A DNA stretch of 64,000 nt from Rhabdophis nuchalis (GCA_039707465.1 CM077643.1:323273919-323337918), one strand, 5' to 3'; shown: positions 1-11,997, numbered from the stretch's first letter. Notes: generated by a model not told the origin, from the letters alone. Numbers and translations: made by a program.

Positions 1-668
1 CTCTATCTATCCCCCTATCTACCTACCTGCCTACCTACTGTATTTCTCCCTCTCTGTCTATCCCTCTACCTACCTACCTACTGTATTTCTTTCTTTTTCC
101 CTCTATCTACCTACCTACCTACTGTATTTCCCCCCCTCTATCCCTCTACCTACCTACCTACTGTATTTCCCTCCCCTATCCCTCTACATACCTACCTACT
201 GTATTTCTCCCTCTCTCTATCCCTCTACCTACCTACCTACTGTATTTCTTTCTTTTTCCCTCTATCTACCTACCTACCTACTGTATTCCCCCCCTCTATC
301 CCTCTACCTACCTACCTACCGTATTTCTCGCTATCTATACACCTACCTACCTACCGTATTTCTCCCTCTCTGTCTATCCCTCTACTTACCTACCTATTGT
401 ATTTCTTGCTTTCTCCCTCCACCTACCTACCTACTGTATTTCTCCCTCTCTATCTATCCCCCTATCCACCTACCTGCCTACCTACTGTATTTCTCCCTCT
501 CTGTCTATCCCTCTACCTACCTATCTACTGTATTTCTCCCTATCTATCTATCCATCCCCCTACCTATGTACCTACCTACCTACCTACCTACCTTCTATAT
601 TTCTTCCTTTCTCCCTCTACCTACCTACCTACCTACCTACCTACCTACCTACCTACCTACCTACTGTC

Positions 669-728
<60 letters not shown>

Positions 729-730
729 TG

Positions 731-798
<68 letters not shown>

Positions 799-880
799 CA
801 CCTACCTACCTACCTACCTACCTACCTACATACATACATACATACATACATACCTACCTTATTTCTGCCTCTCTATCTAT
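1..880. repeat. Compound minisatellite / tetranucleotide microsatellite array
   Basis: Roughly the first 600 bases repeat an irregular unit of about 50-60 bases made of CTAC runs, a TGTATTTC core and CTCTAT runs. From about 600 the array becomes pure tetranucleotides: CTAC to about 663, CTTT at about 668-729, TATC (GATA on the other strand) at about 731-797, CTAC again, then CATA to about 850. The open frames across it are low-complexity artefacts. GATA-type arrays (Bkm) are well known in snakes. The array is cut by the window edge. Confidence 0.95.
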
Positions 881-884
881 CCCT

Positions 885-1570
885 TGGGGGTCATCTAGTC
901 CAACTCCCTGCTAGGCAGGAAGCCCTATACCCATGATGGCGAACCTATGGCACGGGTGCCACAGGTGGCACACGGAACCATTTCTTAGGCCACTCGAGGC
1001 ATTGCCCTGTCAGCTTCAGTTTGTATGTGTGCCCTGGCCAACTGATTTAGGCCTTCTTTTGAGGCCATTTTTTGCCCTCTGGAGGTGGAGGAAGGCTGTT
1101 TTCACCCTCCCCAGGCTCCTATAAACCCTCTGGAGCCTGGGGATGACGTAAAAAGCATGCCAAATGCAGGGGGTCATGCACATAGCATTATGGATGTGGC
1201 ACACCTGTGCACATCGCCCCTGCACTCCCCCTGCTATTGGCACGTGAGCCAAAAAAGGTTAGCCATCACTGCCCTATACCATTTCAGACTAATGGCTATC
1301 CAACATCTTCTTGAAGACTTCCAGTGTTGGGGCATTCACAACTTCTGGAGGCAAGTTGTTCCACTGATTAATTGTTCTAACTGTCAGGAAATTTCTCCTC
1401 AGTTCTAAGTTGCTTCTCTCCTTGATTAGTTTCCACCCATTACTTCTTGTCCTGCCCTCAGGTGCCTTGGAGAATAGCTTGACTCCCTCTTCTTTGTGGC
1501 AACCCCTGAGATATTGGAAGGCTGCTATCCTGTCTCCCCTAGTCCCTCTTTTATTAAACTGTATTTCTCC
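885..1570 (-). mobile_element. CR1 LINE 3' end, split by a hAT element
   Basis: The minus strand reads the CR1 3' end: the GGACTAGA motif near 890 and the end of the reverse-transcriptase ORF from about 1272 to 1570. It is interrupted at 931-1271 by a hAT-type element. Only the 3' end is present, as is usual for 5'-truncated CR1 copies. Confidence 0.75.
931..1271. mobile_element. hAT-type non-autonomous element (CAGTGATGGC termini)
   Basis: The termini are inverted (GATGGCGAACC on the left, AGCCATCACTG on the right) and the element is flanked by the 8-base direct repeat CCCTATAC at 923-930 and 1272-1279. An 8-bp duplication is the hAT signature. It is inserted in a CR1 fragment. A second copy of the family lies at 22168-22510. 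No transposase frame is present. Confidence 0.85.
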
Positions 1571-1604
1571 CTGTCTCTCTATTCCCCTATCTACCTACCT
1601 ACTG

Positions 1605-1960
1605 TAATACAATAGCAGAGTTGGAAGGGACATTGGAGGTCATCTAGTCCAACCCCGCTGCTCAAGCAGGAGACCCTATGCCGTTTCAGACAAATGGTTT
1701 TCCAGTCTCTTCTCTGTTCAGTGTTGGGGCATCCATAACTTCTGGTGGCAAGATGTTCCACTGGTTAATAGTTCTCACTGCCAGGAAATTTACCCTCAGT
1801 TCTAGGTTGCTTCTCTCCTTGATTAGTTTCCACCCATTGCTTCTTGTTCTGCCCTCAGGTGCCTTGGTGAATAGCTTGACTCCCTCTTCTTTGGGGCAAC
1901 CCCTGAGATATTGGAAGGCTGCTATCATGTCTTCCCTAGTTCTTCTTTTCATTAAACTGT
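1605..1960 (-). mobile_element. CR1 LINE 3' end
   Basis: The minus-strand frame at 1686-1952 reads the C-terminal end of CR1 ORF2, including VRTINQWN and LPPEVMDAPTLN. The 3' tail near 1612-1640 carries the CR1 GGACTAGATGACC-type motif. It is an independent insertion from the CR1 piece just upstream. Confidence 0.8.
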
Positions 1961-2392
1961 ATTTGCTGTCAGATGGGTGATTCTTTGTTACAGTTTGGTT
2001 CAGTTCGTATTAAACAGTTTAAAGCAGCTGCCTGCCTCCTTTTTTTTACCTCAGAGAACAGTCCTGAGCAGAATTTCTCCCCTCCCCCTATGGGCTACCT
2101 GGGAGTTTGCTATCCTCTGTGCCTTTTTGGCCCCAAGAGGCCGCCGTATGAGGCCTTTTCCAACACTGACAGTTGAAAAGCAGTTTGATGGGCGTGGCTA
2201 CAGGGATGTTAACACACATTTCAGTGGGTACTTTTTTTGTGTGTAATTTGTACACAACACACACATGCTAGGCACAAAATGATTAGCTATTCTATTATCG
2301 GAAGTCCTTGTCTACGTTGTCTGAAAGTTTGGTGTAAATCGGCCCAGTAGTTTTTGAGATTAGTGGATTCGTACAAACTATTTTACATTTTT
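1961..2392. other. No gene seen; unassigned sequence
   Basis: Short overlapping frames only, none recognisable. The stretch at 2320-2370 (AAATCGGCCCAGTAGTTTTT) resembles 3'-end phrases seen in RTE-like elements, but I cannot assign it. Confidence 0.4.
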
Positions 2393-3068
2393 ATTTATAT
2401 AGATTACATTTGTATACCGCCCTATCTCCCTGACGGGACTCAGGGCGGTGCACAGGAAGTAGTAAAAGCAGTAACAATAAATACAGTAAAAATAGAATAA
2501 AAATAGATTAAATTTAACACCCCGTGCTAAAATTAGATTTAAAACCCTTACTAAAAACTCTAAAAACTATGCCAGGCCAGCCGCATGAAACAAGTGTGTT
2601 TTTAATGTCCAGCGGAAGAGGCGCAGGTCCGTGATTGTACGAAGGTCAGGGGGCAGGTCATTCCAGAGGGCGGGGCCTGCCACAGAGAAGGCTCTTTCCC
2701 TGGGGGCCGCCAGCCAGCATTGTCCGGCAGACGGCATCCTGAGGAGGCCCTCCCTGTGGAAGCGGACAGGTCGAAGGGAGGTATGTGGTAGGAGGCGGTC
2801 CTGCAAGTAACCAGGACCCATGCCATGGAGCGCTTTAAAGATGGTTACTAACACCTTGAAGCGCACCCGGAAAACCACAGGCAGCCAGTGCAGCTCGCGC
2901 AGGAGAGGAGTTACATGGGAGTATCTTGAGACTCCCAAGATCCCCCGCGCGACTAGCTGGAGCCTCCGGGTGCACCTCAAGGGAAGCCCCATGTAGAGAG
3001 CATTACAGTAGTCCAGGCGGGAGATGACGAGGGCTTGAGTGACCGTGCGTAGGGCGTCACGATCTAGA
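2393..3068 (-). mobile_element. L2-clade LINE, 5'-truncated 3' end
   Basis: The minus strand encodes the C-terminal part of the L2 reverse-transcriptase polyprotein (positions 3085-2567), including [38 protein letters not shown] and [17 protein letters not shown]. It is followed by the L2 3' UTR motif ATACCGCCCT with an A-rich tail near 2393. Compared with other copies in this window the AAR region is shortened, so the copy is decayed. Confidence 0.88.
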
Positions 3069-3120
3069 AAGGTAGATATGACCAAAATTCAAAAGAAAGA
3101 AAATAGTTGTTCACATCTGA

Positions 3121-3166
<46 letters not shown>
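3121..3166. repeat. (TG)n microsatellite
   Basis: About 21 uninterrupted TG units, ending in TATG. Confidence 0.97.
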
Positions 3167-3168
<2 letters not shown>

Positions 3169-3695
3169 AGTTCAATTCACTTAGACTTAGCTTTTTTCTG
3201 CCTGAATGATTTTTTTAATGTGTTGGAAGCCAAAGCATATTTGTTTTTTCTCTTCCATAAAAACTGTTTTACTTTTCCTTAATCGAAAGATTCTATACCT
3301 TTGCATGAATGGGAGGCTTGCTTTCCCCCACTCTTTTTGAAGAAGAATTTCCATAGATTTGTGCAAGCTGGCTGACAGTCTAAGCAGCTGTTTAAATATG
3401 TGAAATTAAGGAAAGCTTGATTAATGATTCCATCCTGTTGAATCTATTTCATTTTTACATAGTAGGAAAGGATTGTTGGTAAACACTTCTGAATAAGCCA
3501 CGTTTTGATTGTACAAACTTTCAGACTGAGGAAACATGACCCCCCCAAAAAAAGGATTGTGGTCTAAAACCCATGTTAACTTCAAACCTAGTTAAAAGGG
3601 CCTTGCTTTCAAGTGAAAGCAAATCTTCATGCACCTGAAATGATGAAGGGAAATATACATTCTTAGTAAGACTATATGGAAATAGATCCACCAAT
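3167..3695. other. Intergenic, no feature recognised
   Basis: AT-rich sequence without long open frames, splice-bounded exons or a repeat I can name. Confidence 0.5.
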
Positions 3696-4015
3696 CAGGG
3701 GTGAAATGCTACCGGTTTGGATTGGTTTGCCCGAAGCAATAGTTTAAAAAAAGCTACTGGTTCGCCTGAACTGGTAGTAAAAAAATGCTACAGGTTCGGG
3801 CGAACTGGTATTTCCCATGATCAGCTGTGACGCACAATTTATATTAGCTAGAAAGCAGGATTTCCTGCTTTCTAGTTGATCTAAATCACATGGCACAGTG
3901 GAGTCCCGTCCCCCCCCCCAGCTGTCCTACTTACCTTTCAGTAGCAGGCTCTGCCCACCCTCCCAGACAGGTCCTGCGCATGCACAGAGGCGCAAACTGG
4001 TAGTGATGGTAAGTA
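3696..4015. repeat. Unclassified interspersed repeat with GGTGAAATGCTACCGGTT-type motif
   Basis: Internally repetitive (CTACTGGTTCG / CTACAGGTTCG at 3754-3805) and includes the inverted repeat CTAGAAAGCAGGA / TCCTGCTTTCTAG at 3848-3874. The interval 49505-49690 carries related AACCGGT wording, which suggests a dispersed family. The class is not established. Confidence 0.4.
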
Positions 4016-5855
4016 GATTTTACCCCTGCCCCAGATATAGTGGGGAAAATATCCACTCTAAATGCAAACTGTTTAGAACCATTGGTTTTTTTAAAAGGGA
4101 AATATGGGTTACCTACACAATTGCTGTTTTGGTAATGCAATCAGTTTATTGGAGACAAATGTAAGTGCTTGGAGGACCATTATTTGAAACAGCAAAAGGA
4201 AAGACTATAGGCATTACCAACATTAAAATATATGCAGTAAAGTTCATTGTAGACTATGAGACTTATATTTAAGAAGAAATGTGTGTTGCTGTCCCTTCTA
4301 CGAAGTTATATCAACCTTAGGCCAGTGCTCTGTTCGGTTGATTCTGCACCTTACAATTGAGTACTGCAGCTTTTCTGAACTTCCCGCCTCTGCTCCCCTT
4401 TTCATCCCTGCTTTTGTCTTAGGATAACACCATTTGGCATTTCCTGGACAGCCTGGACTCCATAAGGCTGCAGAGCTCGAAGGCTAGAATGACTTGAACG
4501 TTGCCTGCTGAGTCTGAAGAAGAGCTTGAGTGAAAATAATCCTTCCTTTTGTTCAACCCGGCTTGCTTTTTGTTTGCCTGACAGATGTTCAGCCTCTGTG
4601 AGGTTACATGGGACGGCTCCTCCAAAGAGTCACCAGGCCTTGTGATCCATCAGCTTATTGATTTCTGAATCTCCCCCTGCTTCTTCTGGCACCCACTCAA
4701 GGCAGGCCTGGCTTCAGAGCCTCTAAGGCCTCTCCCCCCCGCTCCTCTCCTGTCCCTCCCTTTTTCTGCTCTCCTTGACATCTACATATTGATACCTGAA
4801 CTGGGACACCTCCTACTGTGAAGCCCCAAAGGAAATCATAACTTTCTTTACTTGGGCTGACCATACAACTTTAAAGGGCAGCAAGCGTGGGGGGGGGGGG
4901 GGGGGGGCTACAGCCCAGATGAAATTCTGTCAAAGAGGCAGATGTGATGATGTGTCTTGATGTGTCGTGACATGTCATTTCAAACAGGAAAGCCCCTGGG
5001 GGACGAGAGGCCCTGCCATTTCTCTAAAGCTGATTTTGGCTTGATCTAAATAATAGATCTATGGGTGGAACAAAGGTATACATCTGAATGTGACTACTAC
5101 GCACACTACACAGATGTTAGGCTCGATGAGTCTGTATCCCATTTATTTAGTTGTTGGCTTCTTTAACCTGGAGTGCTTTGTGTTACTTGCTGCCTTATAA
5201 GGTTTTTAATCTTTTCAGAAAGACAAGAATAATTCTGCTGGATTAAACCTGACTAATCCAACATTGTGTTCCAGGAGAGGCCAAAAGACCCCTGTAGAAA
5301 CCTCTAAGTATATTGACAAGCAAATAATGTGCTGAGCTTGGAGTGCATTAACAGGCAAATGACTTGCTGAGCAATAAACTAGCATTTAGCATGTTATCTG
5401 AACCCAACTTCTGTGCTTACTTTATTGTTCATTGTAGGAGAATCAAAGTCTAAGCCATGAGTTAAATTAGCCTTAGATAAGCACATATGTTGTGTACAAG
5501 AACTGTAACTATCCCCAAGATATATAAAGTTCAGAAAAATCTAAGTTACCAACAGGTATCAGTAAAGTCAGGCAAGTTACAACAGGGTGTGTTATCTTTA
5601 TACAAGTGAACTTTGTGGGGCAGGTTGCAATTCTAGTTCAGTTATTTCAGTCAGTAGAGTTGATTTAACCTTGCATTATATAGTATCTGCATCTTACCTC
5701 CTTTGCACAATACTTCCATTGTACTTGTGATGCTCTCATAAGCAGATTATTGTACATTTATATGTCTGATATTGTAGAAAGATATCATGGTTGTCGTGAC
5801 TATCTGGAGCTTTGGCAAAGATTATATCATGGCGTCCCAATTATTTCATTTAACC
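4016..5855. other. Intergenic, no gene recognised
   Basis: Short frames only. A run of about 18 G sits near 4890. The part at 5230-5720 has some LTR-like composition, but I could not find matching ends or a target-site duplication. Confidence 0.45.
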
Positions 5856-5857
5856 CA

Positions 5858-5945
5858 GTGTTTTTGAAACTTGGCAACTGTAAGCATGCTGGGGGATTCT
5901 GGGAGTTGACGCCCACACATCTTAAAGTTGCTAAATTTCAAAAAT
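5858..5945. mobile_element. Decayed hAT-type MITE fragment
   Basis: Carries the family core CTGGGGGATTCTGGGAGTTG (about 5889-5908) with diverged inverted ends (TTGAAACTTGGCAACT and AGTTGCTAAATTTCAA). Confidence 0.6.
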
Positions 5946-6589
5946 ACCAAGCTAGCCCATTCATATTTGGTTCTACACTGGATCATTCAATATTACTCAG
6001 TTCCTGTTCCTGAGTGATATTCCGTGGAATAATTAGGTTGGTTCTATTGACAATAACTATATGCAATAATAGTTCAGTCTGCCGCAATTCATCCATGCAT
6101 ACAATCTTTGCCTGATCTTAGCCTATGGGGTGATAACAATATGAATCAGATTTCAGAATCTGATCATGGTGAAACATTTAATTTGGCAGGCAGTTGAACA
6201 ATCCCAATATAGTTGAAGCTTGTATATCAATGTGTGAAATGAGTACCCATCACACAAAAATGGAAAAAGAAATATAAAGAGAAAAGATGGATGACTGTAT
6301 AATATTCCCATGGCTACTACCATAATTAAAAAAGGAGTAGCCTATATAACATTGATACAAAATAGCAGAAAATTAATAATTTTGGAAAATACTTTTCATG
6401 GAACAACAAACATATATTATTTTTTTTAAAAACGCTTTTTACTAATTCATTTTAAAACCTAATGACATTGAATAGAATATCAATTGCTGACTTTCTGTTC
6501 CAGATATTTGAAACTTGGCTCATTTGCACAAATCTGAACATATGACAAAGCAATTCATGAGTTGTTTCCTGGCTGTGTTGAGCCCTTTA

Positions 6590-6733
6590 TCTTTCTCTGC
6601 TGCTGTGTTTTATTTCTTGTTAATTTTGTATTTGTGTATTTTTTTGTTCGTTTTAATGTTGTGAGCCACCCAGAGTTATAGCTGGGGGGCTCTGCAATTT
6701 GATTGATTGGCTTAATAAATAAATAAATAAATC
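6590..6733 (+). mobile_element. LINE 3' end (L2-like) with (AAAT)n tail
   Basis: The GTGAGCCACCCAGAGT motif followed by an AATAAATAAATAAATAAAT tail matches the 3' UTR organisation of the L2 copies in this window. The subfamily is diverged. Confidence 0.6.
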
Positions 6734-6807
6734 TAGGTAGCTATATAGCATAGCATGCTACAAGGTATTCTCACAATAGCAAGATTAGATAGATGTATGA
6801 ATAACCT

Positions 6808-6985
6808 GTTTCCCTGAAAATAAGATCTCTCCGGATAATAAGCCCAATTGGGCTTTTGAGCGCATGCGCTAAAATAAGCCCTCCCCAAAAATATGGCAAC
6901 ACAACAGCAGCCAGGAGGTGACCCCGTTCAGCACTTCCTACACCTCAAAAATAATAAGGCCTCCCCGAAAATAAGTATTAACGTA
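6808..6985. mobile_element. DNA-transposon fragment (CCCTGAAAATAAG terminus)
   Basis: A TTTCCCTGAAAATAAG terminus and an internal CCCCGAAAATAAG resemble terminal repeats of short Tc/mariner-type elements common in vertebrates. The second end is not clear, so this is a partial copy. Confidence 0.45.
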
Positions 6986-7009
6986 GTATTAGTATTAACA
7001 TAGTATTAA

Positions 7010-7300
7010 CATTACAGGACCAAATTTTCCAGGTGTTTCTATTGTCCTGTCAAATGTGACAGAAGTCGCAGGTTCTATCAGCCAAAGAATGTTGGTTGGA
7101 AGAACCCAGAAGACACTTTTCTGCTGATCTGCCTGCCATGTAGAACATCATTCCTCCTGAGATTTGGTTGACACCCCCCCCCCCCATGCTTGCCTTTTAT
7201 GAAGTTTTGAAGACCAGGCTCTGTGCCACATGAGTGACAGTCCATCTCTTGGCTACGTTGAGGGTTGTTACAATGTCTAGTTAATGAAAACAAGGACTAG
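7010..7300 (+). mobile_element. Possible LINE C-terminal fragment
   Basis: The plus strand around 7140-7225 reads like a decayed L2-type C-terminus (LAFYEVLKTRLC), interrupted by a run of 13 C. No other support. Confidence 0.35.
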
Positions 7301-7334
7301 GGATGGTATGATAGCAGTGTTCCAATATCTAAGA

Positions 7335-7408
7335 CAGGGGTCTCCAACCTTTGCAACTTTAAGTCTGAAGGACTTCAGCTCCCAGACTTCTCCAGCCAGC
7401 TTTGCTGG
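7335..7408. mobile_element. hAT-type MITE, left half
   Basis: Starts CAGGGGTCTCCAACCTTTGC and runs to the centre of the palindrome (CCAGCCAGCTTTGCTGG), then joins CR1 sequence. The right arm is missing. Confidence 0.75.
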
Positions 7409-7590
7409 AACAGCTTGCCTCCAGAAGTTGTGAATGCCCCAACCTTGGAAGTCTTTAAAAAGATGTTAGATAGCCATTTGTCTGAAATGGTATAAGGTTC
7501 CTGCCCACGCAGGGGGTTGGACTAGAAGACCTACAAGGTCCCTTCCAACTCTGCTATTGTATTATTGTATTATTATTGTAGACACTTGAA
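7409..7590 (+). mobile_element. CR1 LINE 3' end
   Basis: Reads the CR1 ORF2 C-terminus (NSLPPEVVNAPTLEVFKKML) and then the GGTTGGACTAGAAGACCT 3' UTR and a short TATTG repeat tail. Confidence 0.85.
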
Positions 7591-7855
7591 TAATAAATTG
7601 TATTGTATTGATCTAAGGGACTGCCAAAAGAAGAGGGAGGCAATCTAGTCTCCAAAGAACCTGAAGGCAGTACGAGGAGCAATAGATTGAAACTAATCAA
7701 GAAGAGAAGCAAGGAGGGATTTCCTGTCAGTTAAAACAACAATTCCTAAGGAGGAATTTCCTGTCAGTTAATTCAGTGGAACTGCTTGTTGGATGTTCCA
7801 ACTGTGGAGGTCTTTAAGAAAGATTGGACAACAATTAGTCTGAAGTGGTATAGAG

Positions 7856-7990
7856 CAGGGCTGTCAAACTTCTGGCCCACAGGCCAGATGCATCACGTGC
7901 TGACCATGCCCATGCCTGTTTTAGCAAAGCGAGGGGGAGTCCAAATACGTTACATGATGCCACTGTGACACCACGAGTTTGACACCCTTG
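7856..7990. mobile_element. hAT-type MITE (CAGGGCTGTCAAAC family)
   Basis: Ends are CAGGGCTGTCAAACT and AGTTTGACACCCTTG, flanked by direct repeats GTATAGAG at 7848-7855 and 7991-7998. 135 bp, non-coding, nested in CR1. Confidence 0.9.
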
Positions 7991-8029
7991 GTATAGAGTG
8001 TCCTGCTTGAGCAGGGGTTTGGACTAGAA

Positions 8030-8164
8030 CAGGGGTCTCCAACCTTTGCAACTTTAAGTCTGAAGGACTTCAGCTCCCAGAATTCTCCAGCCAGCTTTGC
8101 TGGCTGGAGAAGTCTAGGAGCTGAAGTCCTTCAAACTTAAAGTTGCAAAGGTTGGAGACCCCTG
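8030..8164. mobile_element. hAT-type palindromic MITE (CAGGGGTCTCC family)
   Basis: Almost the whole 135 bp is one inverted repeat, starting CAGGGGTCTCCAACC and ending GGTTGGAGACCCCTG. It is flanked by GACTAGAA at 8022-8029 and 8165-8172. Non-coding. Confidence 0.93.
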
Positions 8165-8215
8165 GACTAGAAGATCTCCAAGATCTTTCCAACTCTCTTA
8201 TTCTGTTAATGCGCT

Positions 8216-10031
8216 GGTTGCTGTTAGTTTGCGTTTTCTTTTAATGTTTGTATATGCTTTAATTGTTTTAATGTTGTACTTGATATGAGCAGCTGTAGAA
8301 ACTGAGCAAATGAAGTAAAATAAACAAGAGGGTTGTTCCAAAGCTGTATTATAATATTAGCAGATATTAGCTTTTCCTCAATAATCCTGACTATGATCTT
8401 CTCTAAAAGAATGATACCTGTCTTGTGTTCCTGACTGACAGTGCTAGAGGAGTAATTTCTTTACTCCTCTTTACTGAGGGAGAAAATGTTAGGGACCTTT
8501 TCTCCCTAACACGTCCTTTGAGGTGTGAAACTGAATCTGCTTTTAAAGTTGCACAACAATGGGAAAAAAGTTGTGAGAAGAGAGGCAAAGTCTATTTTAC
8601 AAGTGCATTCTGCCTACTCAAACATCATAGAGGTTGCCACTGAGGAAGAAGTTAGGATAACTTTTAGTCTGGGCAGCTGTTAAAACTGTCCATTTTAACT
8701 CTCCATTTGGCTGGAGGAGTAAATGTAGCACCAAGACTGTGAGTCTATTCTACAGCTAGCAAATAAACACTTATCACCCTCTATGTTTGTTGCCACATCT
8801 GCTTAAGGGATGGGATTAACTCTCTGCTTAATGTCACACATCATTATCCTTCCAGCCAAATTTGAGAGGGGGAAACCAATTGCTAAGCATGAGATTTGTG
8901 AGAAGGGTGGCTTTCCTTGAAATCTAATAGGAACAGAAATACCCCATGCATGGAAGGGACGGTAATAGCTTTTGTTACTGGCATGTAGGCAATATCAAGT
9001 TCCACCCCAAGCCCCTTCAGATTAGAAAAACATCTTATTTTCAATGATGGTAGAGATCAAAACGGACCAGGATCTGAAGGATACATTGGGGGGTGGGGTT
9101 AATGTCATTTTCGGTAACTTTTAACACCATCCATAGTCATTGTAAAGGGTAGTTTAGAGCTCTGGTTTCCATTTAATCCTTCTGCATGTTTGGATCACAT
9201 CCTCCCATATTAAGATTTATTATGAGACTGAAATCACTTCAATTTACTATTTCTAAGGGAAAAAAATATGTAGAGGAAGCCTGGGGACAGGAAGAGGAGG
9301 CCTCTACTGTGGAAACATGACAGACTCAAAGGATGGTGCCTTCTACCTCCCATTCTGAGTTCATTTGAATCAGTAGTTATCAGAACTTTGTATACATAAG
9401 ATTATGCTCTAAATGTATGTTCAACCACAGAGAAGGAAACATGAGTCAGTGACACAGGACATGCCCTGGAAATTGAAGATTTCAGACTCAGTCAGGGCCA
9501 TCTCAGAAGCATTTCTCACGGTATCGGAAAGGATCTGATAGCAGATGACAGGAGCTATTAGTCAGGGAACTTTTGCCACTCTGAACAGGCAAATCCAGTT
9601 TTCTGCCTCGAATATGGCAAGCCACAGATCAATTGTGACAAACCACCGCCATTTAAGGAAATCTTAGCTGATATGATATGGCATGTATAATAATCTGAAC
9701 CAAATGTACTTTCAAATAGAAAATGGTTTTTGTGTGTGATAAATCTGGAAAAGGGGCTTTTTTTTTTTTTTAATGTTCATTCTAGAGCCGAGATCAAGTA
9801 GGTTGTAATTCCAACTATCCTACCCGGTAAAAGACTTGCCTTGAGAACCTTATTTAAAAATGAAGTTTGGAAAAATGTAAAGGCAGTTTTACGTGAGATT
9901 TTTAGAAGTGTGCTTTATGTATGAATGCCATTAATGTGGAATGGAACAGGAAGACTAACTGAATATGCATAACAAGGTGATTCCTTAATATCAAACAAAC
10001 TGAGCCAAAAGAAGCAATAAGCTTTCGGGTT
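8216..10031. other. Intergenic, no gene recognised
   Basis: Frames of 60-72 codons at 8403-8643 overlap on both strands and match nothing I know. 8220-8330 resembles an old LINE 3' end. Confidence 0.45.
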
Positions 10032-10039
10032 CTCTAGAA

Positions 10040-10174
10040 CAGTGTTTCTCAACCTTGGCGACTTTAAGTCCTGTGGACTTCAACTCCCAGAATCCCCCAG
10101 CCAGCTATGCTGGCTGGGGGATTCTGGGAGTTGAAGTCCACAGGACTTAAAGTCGCCAAGGTTGAGAAACACTG
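10040..10174. mobile_element. hAT-type perfect-palindrome MITE (CAGTGTTTCTCAACC family)
   Basis: A 135-bp inverted repeat with essentially perfect arms centred near 10107. The element is flanked by CTCTAGAA at 10032-10039 and 10175-10182, an exact 8-bp duplication. The arm identity suggests a young insertion. Confidence 0.95.
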
Positions 10175-10182
10175 CTCTAGAA

Positions 10183-11706
10183 GCTGGAGATAAAGATACC
10201 AAACCACTATGGATTAAACATTTAGATGTTTTCCCCATCAACAAACATTGTTACAGTTGATTTTTATGATCACATATATTCACTCATTTATTGTCAAAAT
10301 GACACAAACATATAGGGGTGGAGGTTTTTTGTTGTTGTTTTTGTTGAAGCCACATTTAATATGAGTCCTGATTAATTCTGTTTAGCTAGCAGAGGAATTG
10401 CTGCTACTATGGCATAGTTAAAATTTAACTGCTCAGTTAGCAAATAAATACATCTTCAGGGAGAGAGGAAGGGGAGGAAGGCAGAGAGAAAGAAAGAAAA
10501 GCAGAGCATGGGTCCACCTTCTGACGTACCGAAATCTTATCAGCTAAATGGCAATCTGTACACTGGGCTAAACTTAAAAACTCCAACCTGCAGAATGAAC
10601 CACAAAACTCTGAAGAGTATTGAACAAGAAGGGTCTAAATTAACCCATTCATTGTTCTGGATTGTTTTCAGATCAAATTTAATGTGGTCATTGCCTCCCC
10701 ATTTGTGGTGACTATGGCTTTCAAAGACTACATTAAAGTATTCATGTTTCCTTCTTCCCATTTATACCTAGAAATAAATGTTAACCTATGTGGAAAAAGA
10801 GATAATAGGCTCCTGATTAAATTGTTAGCTGGTACTGTACTGAAGCCCTAATATAGGCTTCTGGGTATCATAAAACAGGTATATTGTAAGACTTTCATTA
10901 AAGTTACACAAAATATGGGAACTGTGCTTAATCCTGTACATAACTTACTTCCTCAGAATAGTGCTTGAAAACCACACACTTATACTTAGGATCAAGGATA
11001 TGTTATGCAGTAAAAGCAAACTGATTTCAGTAGCTCTTCTGAGAACATCCGATTCACAACTGAGTCAGAGCATGGCCAAAGATAATTGTAAGCTCTTTTT
11101 GAGATTCTAAACTGTGCACTGAAAACTGAACATTCATGTGTTTGAATGAAAACTACTTAGGATTAAAATTGGGCATCTCTGTGAGTCGACATGACACAAA
11201 TGTGAAAGAGCATTGTATGATTGCTATACCAGATGGCCTACTTAGGAAGATGATCCATGAACAAAAAATAAACACATTATCCAATTAAAATGGGGGATTT
11301 CTGAATCCCCTGGTCCAGAATATGACTGCCTTGGTGTTGACATAGAATAGATGAGCTGCTGAACGTTTAGCCATTCGGGGGCTATTAGCTGTGTTTGATC
11401 ATAATGGCTGAGCTTGTTTGAGGAGGGACATTACTAGGTGATGGAGTTTGTTTTGTTTAAGGCTTTATGAACAGCAGCAAATGTTAATTTCCAACCTTCC
11501 TAATAAATAGTGCGTGATGAATACATCTTTACCACAATAAAACAAAATCAGGCAACAAGATGACCGTATGAATTGCAAAAAGGGATGTCCCTGAAATATG
11601 CATACCTGCGTTTCCCAATTGGTTGTCACTTTGAACTAAAAGCTTCATAGATTTGCATTTACAAGGGACCAATTATAATTAAATTAGGTAAAGAATATTC
11701 AATAAG
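10183..11706. other. Intergenic, no gene recognised
   Basis: AT-rich, with only short antiparallel frames (10508-10761). Confidence 0.5.
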
Positions 11707-11830
11707 CCAGTTTGATGTAATAGTTAAGGCATCAGGCTAAAAACCTGGAAACTGTGAGCTCTAGTCCCACCAGAGGCACAAAGGCAGCTGGATAACCATG
11801 GACCAGTCATTCTCTCTCAATTTAAGGTGT
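11707..11830 (+). mobile_element. tRNA-derived SINE, 5' part
   Basis: Starts with a degenerate tRNA-like head (GATGTAATAGTTAAGGCATC ... CTAGTCCCACC), followed by AGCTGGATAACCATGGACCAGTC. This body wording recurs in squamate SINEs. It is too diverged to fold as a tRNA gene. Confidence 0.65.
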
Positions 11831-11997
11831 TTTGATGGCTGTACACATAATGTTCATTTAACAACACTAATTGGCACTAAAACTCCACCATTATATGACA
11901 ATTATTGACACAATTGTAAATGGAAAAACTTTGTGACAACAGGTTGGCAAAGGTTGATATACATATTTCATGTAGTCCTGGTTGCTGTTGTTAAGTA

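Larger units (their letters stand above)
7690..8215 (+). mobile_element. CR1 LINE 3' end carrying two nested hAT MITEs
   Basis: CR1 ORF2-tail sequence at 7690-7855 resumes at 7999-8029 and again at 8173-8215, where it ends in a TTATTCTG-type tail. The interruptions are two unrelated hAT MITEs (7856-7990 and 8030-8164), each with its own 8-bp duplication of CR1 sequence. Confidence 0.85.

Noticed and set aside
1..880. CRISPR-like array
   Set aside because: Units are simple tetranucleotides of variable length with no unique spacers, in a vertebrate genome.
397..936. Open frames of 179 and 110 codons
   Set aside because: Pure translation of tetranucleotide repeats.
5230..5720. Possible LTR
   Set aside because: I could not find matching TG...CA ends or a flanking duplication.
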